Below are positions 56,201 to 64,000 of a stretch of 64,000 nt of DNA, one piece after another. Each line of letters begins with the position of its first letter. Positions within the stretch are counted from its first letter, which is position 1. The DNA is from Physella acuta (Eukaryota > Mollusca > Gastropoda > Physidae), in the NCBI RefSeq assembly GCF_028476545.1, contig NW_026731690.1:916501-980500 (forward strand), written 5' to 3'. The translations under genes were made by a program, and so were the position numbers. Under the pieces are notes generated by a model. That model was not told where the DNA came from and did no database searches. It saw only the letters and a program-made list of their open reading frames with translations.

Positions 56201-57800
56201 TTTGAACTATGTTGTCAATACGCCTGACAGAAGAAAGAAACAGACAGTGTATCATGTCAACTCACTGAAAAAGTATTATGATAATTGTAACAATTTTCAA
56301 TCCACAGCTAAAATTACTTTACCTGTATGTTCAAATGTTTCTGATGATGTGATACATGATAAATTGAAACCCCCAAAATTGGTAAATTCTTCCTTTTTAG
56401 ATAATTTGAATGTCCACCTTATGCATTTGTCCACAGAGGAAAGCCATAGATTGTCTCAGTTATTTGAGACATTTCCCTCTATTTTTGGGGATGTCCCCAA
56501 AGAAGCGAAGGTTCCACCTCATGATGTAGACGTTGGTGACGCAAAACCCATTAAACAACACCCCTATAGAGTTAACCCGGAAAAAGCTGCTTTGATAAAA
56601 GATGAAATTGATTATATGCTCAAGAATGATATCATTGAGCCCAGTTTCAGCAACTGGAGTTCCCCATGTCTCCTAGTCCCGAAAGACGGTGGATCTTTCA
56701 GGTTTGTGACCGACTTTAGGAAGGTGAATGCGCTCACCAAAGCTGATTCCTATCCCTTGCCTCGGATAGAAGACGTTATTGATAAAGTTGGTCAGGCTAA
56801 GATAATTTCCAAAATTGATTTACTTTCAGGATACTGGCAAATCCCCTTATCTGACCGTGCAAAAGAAATATCTGCTTTTGTAACCCCTAATGGTTTTTAT
56901 AGATACAAACGCATGCCCTTTGGTATGCGGAATGCTGGTCAAACTTTCCAGAGGGTCATTAACTCTGTCATTGCTGACATAGACCAATGTGAGGCCTACA
57001 TAGATGATATAGTTGTATTTTCTAATACTTTTGAAGAACATATTGTTCAGTTGACTCACCTTTTTAGAAAATTGTCTGAAGTTAATTTTACTGTAAACTT
57101 ACATAAAAGTGATTTCTGTAAAGCTTCAATTACCTATTTGGGTTATCAAGTGGGAACGAACCAAGTTCGGCCCATTGAAGCTAAAGTAGATGCTATTGTA
57201 AAGTTGCCACCTCCCAAAAATTGTAAAGAGATCAAAAAGTTCCTTGGGATGGCTGGTTACTATAGGCGGTTCTGTCAAAACTTTTCAGCTGTTGCTGAAC
57301 CCCTTACTGCATTATTGAAAAAGGGTGTTGACTTTGAATGGTCAGATAAATGTCAAGGAGCTTTTTTAACCATTAAGTCATTTCTATCTAATGATCCTGT
57401 TATGGCTGCACCAAATTTTAGCAAGCCCTTTAAACTTGCCATTGATGCTAGCAACTTAGCCATTGGCTCAGTCCTATTTCAAGAAGACAACATGGGAATT
57501 GACCATCCCATTGCCTTTTTTTCCAGGAAGTTAAATGAGAACCAAAAGAATTACTCTACTATTGAAAAAGAAGCTTTAGCTTTGGTTTTGTCATTACAAC
57601 ATTTTGAAGTCTATGTCTCTTCTTCAACCAATCCAGTCAGAGTGTTTTCTGACCATGATCCCCTGAAATTTACCTCTAAGTTAGGACAGACAAATCAAAG
57701 AATATTGAGATGGTGCTTATATTTCCAAAATTTTAATCTGGAAATTTCACACATTAAGGGTAGTAATAATGTTGTGGCTGATTGTTTGTCAAGGATGTAA
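53208..57800 (+). CDS. Gag-pol polyprotein of the LTR element (order gag-PR-IN-RT-RH)
   Basis: 1530 codons from the ATG at 53208. Parts in order: gag with an N-terminal Lys/Glu-rich coiled-coil stretch; a CCHC knuckle (CQFCKRPGHLVKDC, about residue 347); aspartic protease (DTGAS, about 465); integrase with HHCC zinc finger (about 690-735) and D,D,E core (about 757-855); reverse transcriptase with YIDDI (about 1264); RNase H from about 1400 to the end. The RT and integrase look Ty3/gypsy-like, but integrase lies before RT, the copia order. This combination defines the Gmr1 group. Confidence 0.93.
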   Translation: MESFLANPTVEDVEKLSRKVLVSVVKELKLDYSVTQKSEVLRDKIVVHFINEGVFDESLLAGVLLREEKTLEKVELEARIALEKEKVTLEKEKVALEKQELEAKIALDKRRLELEFGQVSDVTSLVDPKKLSVGQVIAKFGKLVPKFDETDLVVFFNSFESLAKTCEWPETSITALLSSVLTGKAAKTYQALSHDVQNNYSLVKTAILKAYALTPEAYRTKFRTLRKLPTQSYVEFLFEKEKIFSRWLHSEEVSEFEKLRSLILREEFLSSLPEEIRLHILDNKITDIQKAAESADTYMLVHKKPPVSGNRLNPVLPLFGSNHPVGQHLKASQSREKPRSTLNRRAVCQFCKRPGHLVKDCYKRRQYNREVVRTSAHYALSPQAASSTMNSRIQKDSNPKCPQEGSQVSTHYVQSHFDCSRHHPVSSESTDLERSRKVDFSSFIAEAIISKPGDPLSQKNITVLRDTGASQSLLLKSSMDISPETNTGRISIIQGVGTKSTVVPLHKFALKHHLVEGEVILGVIDSIPVPGVHLLLGNDLAGSKVYPCTVSDPLSTVPDNDYELYPACAVTRSQTKQLADTTSEPNPPSSSRNSTPKLESMLPENTSLGLPLRISQEDIIKAQQVDAELKAAVEKSLSSDDGEYFAENGLFFHRAIPVIASPAEPWLGKNQLWIPPPYRHEILKLAHDHPMSAHPGVTKTTAKIKELFFWPKMRKDVSRYCRSCTNCQLAGKPNQTIPKAPLSPIPVLEEPFSKIVMDCVGPLPKTKAGNEYLLTFMCSSTRFPEAIPLRNIKAKTVVRAMTRFFTTFGLPRIVQTDQGSNFTSHHFQEALAKLGVTHITSSAYHPQSQGVLERFHQTLKTMLRTFANSNTQWDESVPWIIFAARDCVQDSLGYSPFQLVFGHSVRGPLKLIHERWTGTSDHPVENFDDFHVRLKAVCEMAHKNLRKAKVRMKGLYDKSSRKRTFNPGDKVLVLVPNLNNALSLRYCGPFTVHSKLSDLNYVVNTPDRRKKQTVYHVNSLKKYYDNCNNFQSTAKITLPVCSNVSDDVIHDKLKPPKLVNSSFLDNLNVHLMHLSTEESHRLSQLFETFPSIFGDVPKEAKVPPHDVDVGDAKPIKQHPYRVNPEKAALIKDEIDYMLKNDIIEPSFSNWSSPCLLVPKDGGSFRFVTDFRKVNALTKADSYPLPRIEDVIDKVGQAKIISKIDLLSGYWQIPLSDRAKEISAFVTPNGFYRYKRMPFGMRNAGQTFQRVINSVIADIDQCEAYIDDIVVFSNTFEEHIVQLTHLFRKLSEVNFTVNLHKSDFCKASITYLGYQVGTNQVRPIEAKVDAIVKLPPPKNCKEIKKFLGMAGYYRRFCQNFSAVAEPLTALLKKGVDFEWSDKCQGAFLTIKSFLSNDPVMAAPNFSKPFKLAIDASNLAIGSVLFQEDNMGIDHPIAFFSRKLNENQKNYSTIEKEALALVLSLQHFEVYVSSSTNPVRVFSDHDPLKFTSKLGQTNQRILRWCLYFQNFNLEISHIKGSNNVVADCLSRM

Positions 57801-58336
57801 AATCTTGTTGTACACATTGATCATGTGACATGCTTTGTGGTTCATTAGGACCATAAACAGGTTTTGTTTGAGTGTCACTCATATGAAAATGAGTGGTGTG
57901 AGTTTTGAATTTTTTTCAAAATTCCAATCCTGTTGAATATTTTGTTTATTTTCAGGTGAACCTTAATTAAAGGTGGTTTTTGATTATATGTAATCTTTTA
58001 TAATAAAATGTCTCATATGACTCAATTGATATTGTAGCTAGTCATTGAAATAAAGGTCTTACCCTGGCGGGTTTACCACTTTTAATATCCTCATGGAAAT
58101 ATTGTAATACCCTTTTCTGAGGGATTTTGATGTATAATTACTTTTTGAAGGGTTACTCCCCTTTCACCAATTGTAAAAGTTGGAGTTACTTCCCTTTTAT
58201 GTTCAGGGATATTTTCATCTGGTATTATGATTTTGATTGCCTACATTTGTAAAACATTTTTGTTATTTCATTGCCAGATTGGTTCCTTATGTATGTTTTT
58301 GTGGAACCTATCTGTCACTTCCAAAAAGGGAGGGGA

Positions 58337-59272
<936 letters not shown>

Positions 59273-59983
59273 AACTAAATACGAAAATATCAACATGGAG
59301 TACTCAATACGGGCTTGTTCGAAATATGACAAAATTAAAATTCTTAGTTTTTAATTTTTAATTAAAACATATTACAACAACTCATCGTTTGTGTGAGTGC
59401 CATTAGTCTGTTTTGAAATTCTCTGTTTCCTTTTTAATGTCTAACATTGTGCTAACTAGTTTACAAGGCGGTCAAAAGAATATGAAGCATGAAAGCTTTT
59501 TATGTTTAATGGTTTCTCGTCTTATGTTTATATTTAAGTATTTTTGTATTTATATTATTAGTTTTTAATACATTTCCTTTAATATTATGTCATTTTTCAT
59601 TATTTATTTTTTTAAAATAATAATTAAGAGAAGTAATTGCTTTTTAATTTGTTTAGTGCAAAAAAAAAAGTTTCTTAATTGAGAGCACACATATTTGACT
59701 ATTTAAAAAAGGGAAACAAGTCATGGAAGTTGTTTGAACGTTTGCCGATCTTTCACACTACAACTCATGTAGCTATATATGTTTTTCCTTTATGAAACAG
59801 CGTGTGTTAGCTACTGTAGAACATCACTACTGTAGTAGATCTGTTTGTTGTTTTTTTTTGTAAAAAAAACATTTTTTTTAACTATAAAAAAGTTGATTCT
59901 GGTCGGCTTTTGGCCCCTAAATGGCCTGGGCCCCCCCGCATTGCGGGGTCTGGCGGCACTGTAGTTCCGCCCCTGCATCTATC

Positions 59984-61800
59984 TTAAAATAGCGCAAAAA
60001 AGACAGTTATAAAAAATAAATGTCTACGTTGGAAACAAAAATACCTCACAAGTTTTTGTTCTTATTAAGGTATAAACTGACAAACAGTATGTTTAGTAGT
60101 TTTCTATAATCTGTATAGTAATTTATGTATGTATGCATCACTACATTTACTGTTTATAGATGATTATATGGTATATGGCGAATTATTATTCCTATTTAAA
60201 ATAAGTAGCATTAACTAAATGTAAGTAGCGACCCAAACCGAACACAGTCATTATACAGAAATCTAAATAAAGAATACACGAGAAAGTATTACTGGGAGGA
60301 TTCTGTTTTTAAAAAAATATATCTAACTGAATACAACGATTAGAAAGTTGATGTAAATGTTGGTTGAAGAATTGTGTCATTGTTATTTATTTAAGAAATG
60401 TCAAATCAAAATAAATATGGTATCATAATATTTTTTAACAACACAAAGAAAACGTAACTTCAATAAATAAAAACGTTATTCTAGGTATTTAACACTTCGT
60501 CGTTGTTTGTGTAAGTGATAATGACCCAAAAAAGGTTAGAATGTGTTGGGGCTGCTCCAGAAAATTAAGAGCCACAACTTTCTTTCACATGCGGTGATGG
60601 TGCGTATACAACTACGGCGCCCAATCGTGTGGACGGCGTAGAACATTTAAAAAAAAATGTTTACCACAGGTAGCTGGTGAGAGATCAGGGTGTCGACTGT
60701 AACTTTGGTGCCCAATATTTGCGTACTTAAACATGAACAATGCGGACTATGATGATATAGGCTATGACAGGAAGGCTATGACAGGAAGTCTGAGAGTTTT
60801 TCAAAATACCCACCAAAATCACATACAGATAGTAGTTAATTCTAAATATATTTTCAGAAAGAGATTACGTTGTACAAAAAGTAATATAACATTTATTTTA
60901 ACGTGTACCATTTTCAAAGATTAACTAATACACACATGGCAGACAAGAAGAAATACTATTTTACTCAACCCGTTGAACATCGACAGTCTGTGTATAATAG
61001 AGCGGACAATTAGTACTTTAAAAAATAGCATGCTTTAACTTTTTACAAGCTTTTATTTTGTTCACAACGTTTGTTTGATTGTTTGTTTGTGGGTTTGTGG
61101 CAAATCTTGTAACTAAATTTTGACCCACTTTTAATGCAGCGATTTCGTTCACACTTTCCAAATACGTTCCACTGTAATGACAATACAAGCCTATTTATTT
61201 AAAAAAAAATTCATTAGACGTTTAATTAGTTATTAAAAGTAATTGATTTTTTTACACTAAGAGGAGATAACAAAATAAAATCACTCGATACACTACCATG
61301 TTCATTAAAAGAAGGGGAGATAGATAGCTAGACGCAATCATTAGAACAGTAGAGTGAGCTTAGGTTCATGAAAAGGTATACAATCTAAGAGCCTGTCAAT
61401 CTAGTGAAGGCTTTTAGGGGCAGATAATAAAGTTTTCAAACGATATGAAGCTAAGGGGGAGGTAACAAGATTTATAACTTGCTGTTGCCTGTAAAATATT
61501 GTCACGGACGGCTGCTTTTAGAGGCAGGTAATCGTCTTTCAGATATCGCGAGCCACTGTTGGTGTATTTAAGAAAAATATTTTTAGTGGTTTTGACGTCA
61601 TAAATTAGGAACTACTAAAAAGTTGAAAATAAAACAAATATAAAAAATCCTTTATAGCAACAAGCTTTTAAATGCACTGAAAAAAAGCTAATCTGCTTTC
61701 TTTCATTTGAGAAACTAAAATAGCGTAATGTGCTTTAGCTGCCACAGTAAATAACTTTAAATTTGAAAAATAAATTCTTTTACTTATGTGTAGAATGTGG
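59984..61800. other. Intergenic sequence between genes 2 and 3
   Basis: Aligns with 24840-25745 and then, from about 60926, with 27715-28577; the piggyBac-like insert of the first interval is missing here. No gene seen. Confidence 0.55.
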
Positions 61801-62861
61801 TCTACCTAACAGTACTAAAATTATCGGCATTTTAGAGACCAGAAATAGAGTAATAGTACCTTTCCGGTTATTTGTTAGCTAATGGTGTATTATAAGTTGC
61901 ATTATCTCAATTTCTGATTAAATCATTAGTAAATTCAGATTGCGTTATTCAAAGTTGTACAAAGTTATTTTAGAAGTGTGTTTTCTAAAAGAGCGTCATT
62001 ATTTTTACACAGCTCTGGTGCAATATTTTTTTTAGATTTTAGCTGCCCTTTGAATTATTTTTTTTTTTTGTGTGCGAAAATTTCCGGGAGCATTTTCGGT
62101 ATTTTTAGAACAGTAGGCTTTGTTTTTGTTCTTGAAGGTTTTATCGACAAAGGGAAACAACCAAGTTAATATTTTTTTATTTATGATTTAAGCATGGCTA
62201 ACTCCTCGGATTATTAAAAAAAAAAATATTTCTTTTTTTTCCCCGGGAAATCACTGGTCACTCTGTGCCCTAGAGGGCCGAAACAAAATTTTTGTTTCCG
62301 CAGAAACTTTCCCGGGTGTATTCACATAAACTTCCCAAAGTTTCATGGCGATTTGTGATTTGATAAAAGGTGTGGTAACGCATACATGATTAACAAACCC
62401 ACAAATCAAAAAACATACTTTCATTAATATGTATATGTAGATTATACACTTCATATATTTAGTTGCAAATGTTAGTCGGATAGTCAAGCGAAGCTTTCAA
62501 TTGTTTACAGTCGATTAGCAAACTACAAGGAAGTAAATTATTTCCCAGTTTTTGATTCGACTTTTTACGTTCCGCGATTGTCTGGTGAGTCAGTTATATC
62601 TCGTACACGATTTCGTTTTAAGTTTTACGTCTACTGCGAGGATGTGTTTTTCTTCTTAGTTTTATGGTAGCTTTTTTGACAATAATTGTTTCAATTTGCT
62701 TGTAATTTTAAAAATAGAATATTTGTATCATGTTGCATGGGTGAAAGGAAATAAGATTTTTGGATAAATATTAAAATCGATCAGATTTATAATCTACGTT
62801 GCTTAATGACAATTTATCAAAGTGAACATATGTTTAAAGTCTGTAATAACAACAAAGAAAT
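61801..62861 (+). promoter_or_regulatory. Conserved 5' flank of gene 3
   Basis: Closely matches 28937-30012 before gene 2, without the MITE. Shared blocks include GGTGAGTCAGTTATATCTCG (62583) and GTCTGTAATAACAACAAAGA before the start codon. No clear core promoter element identified. Confidence 0.45.
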
Positions 62862-62931
62862 ATGTTTTTATACAACCCGTTTTTAAGGACTTCATTAGTA
62901 ACATTGCTATTATATTTCGTTCTGGCCTTAG
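62862..62931 (+). CDS. Gene 3 exon 1, signal peptide (rest outside window)
   Basis: ATG at 62862, donor GTAAGT at 62932, 70 bp, phase 1 end. MFLYNPFLRTSLVTLLLYF then VLALG. Same signal peptide as gene 2 with a five-residue insertion (YNPFL) after the third residue. A third head-to-tail receptor gene begins here. Confidence 0.87.
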
Positions 62932-63884
62932 GTAAGTAAAATCTGTTTTTAAATTAAATAAACTATATTAATTCAAGTGTAAACCACACATTATTTTTCA
63001 TTTTTATTAGAGTTTTTTATGTTTGATATAGTAATATAACAAATACAATGATCCTTTGAACATAATAGTTCACATTAAATGAATCACACTTTACGAAAAA
63101 ATGTGAACATTTAGATAAAAGTTATGATAGTGCTGTTTGACTATTTTTACTAGAAACTTAATAATTAAGGATGCAATCTAGTTACTTAAAAGCTTTTTAA
63201 GTGAGTTTCAATCGTAACGTTTCTACACAGTAATACATAACAGTATTTGTAACACATGGTCATCTATGATGATAATTTTTAAACAGGTCGTTTAGATTAG
63301 TTTACATATAAATTAACAATCATTAAGCAATAAATACCATTTACTCTCGGCCCATTTTCCTTTATAAATTTATAATAAACATTGAACTTTTTTTTCAATT
63401 TGTCCTGGCTTATCCATAATATAAGAGAGAAAGAATAAGTTAGACTTTTTCTCTCCGGTGGGCACTTTAAATTTTTGGGGGGGGGGGGGGGGGGGAACGA
63501 CGGGTTCGCTAGATTTTTCGCGGGGGAGGGGGCACTAGTAAAAGTGTATTTTTACAAATACTTACAAAAGTATATAATACAAGCCGACCCGCGGTATATA
63601 ATACGCCGCTATTTAGTTGTTGTAAGGACGTTAAGGACGATAACCCCCCCCCCCTCCTCCGTTAAAGTAAACTCCACTTAGTCAAACTAAAATTATCTGC
63701 CACTTAGTCAAACTAAATTATCTGCCCCTAATAGTCGTCAATAAACCCGGCTCTGCTTGTAAACATTTAGCGTGAACCACAGCTCACCAGACCATGTAGG
63801 GGTGGGGGTGGTAGGGAGCGCGTTTACAGCTTGTTTTCTAGCGTCTCCCAGAAGAGAATTATATATTATATAGATATATAGGCC

Positions 63885-63885
<1 letters not shown>
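62932..63885. other. Gene 3 intron 1, start
   Basis: Aligns with gene 2 intron 1 to about 63440, then diverges at a G-run (about 63478-63495) into different sequence with two TTAGTCAAACTAAA repeats near 63680-63715. No Ig exon in view. Confidence 0.5.

Positions 63886-63968
<83 letters not shown>
63886..63968. repeat. (AT)n array
   Basis: AT dinucleotides near the window end. Confidence 0.95.
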
Positions 63969-63972
<4 letters not shown>

Positions 63973-64000
63973 TATATAATTGTACTTGAATAAATTGAAC

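Noticed and set aside
53858-57059. Minus-strand frames of 70-104 codons within the LTR element
   Set aside because: Shadows of the gag-pol frame on the opposite strand.

Overview
The window is eukaryotic, AT-rich and intron-rich, with very long (AT)n arrays and dense non-autonomous transposons. The repeat types and the Ig/FN3 receptor architecture fit a mollusc, probably a heterobranch gastropod. That is an impression from sequence character, not a demonstrated assignment.

The host genes are one tandem family of single-pass cell-surface receptors, all on the + strand. Gene 1 (1-22488) enters the window already inside its Ig region and ends at 22488. Gene 2 (30013-50485) appears complete: 14 exons, phases that fit at every junction, no stop, and a predicted product of 1226 aa. 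Gene 3 shows only its signal-peptide exon (62862-62931). The architecture is signal peptide, a series of Ig-like domains, FN3, one transmembrane helix, and a cytoplasmic tail of about 340 aa with three conserved ITIM-consensus tyrosine motifs. Almost every extracellular exon starts and ends in phase 1, so exons can be duplicated or lost without breaking the frame. The window shows this happening: a 6-kb intragenic tandem duplication bounded by AT arrays (1168-13236), an FN3 exon present in four copies of which two are dead (14693-20191), a duplicated Ig exon (38993 and 40402), and two decayed Ig exons (31271-31862). The flanks of the genes are duplicated too, so the whole locus grew by tandem duplication. 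An immune or allorecognition role is a reasonable inference but is not shown by the sequence.

Among and inside the genes lie mobile elements, several with clear target-site duplications: a 2-kb foldback element in two copies, two piggyBac-like TTAA elements, two copies of a hAT-like family with 8-bp duplications, three copies of a second hAT-like MITE family, a solo LTR, two Helitron-like 3' ends, two tRNA-derived SINE-like pieces, a LINE scrap, and a whole-looking Ty3/gypsy-class element (52177-59119). In that last element integrase precedes reverse transcriptase, the order of the Gmr1 group, and it sits inside a hAT copy.

The oddest non-coding object is a 1.1-kb block of hexamer repeats (36178-37260). 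It passes through CCCTAT, CACTAT, GAACAC, CCTAGT, CCCTAA and CCCTAG, is enclosed by inverted G/C-rich arms, and sits in an intron of gene 2. A smaller relative lies at 39510-40048. No rRNA, true tRNA, CRISPR array or operon is seen.
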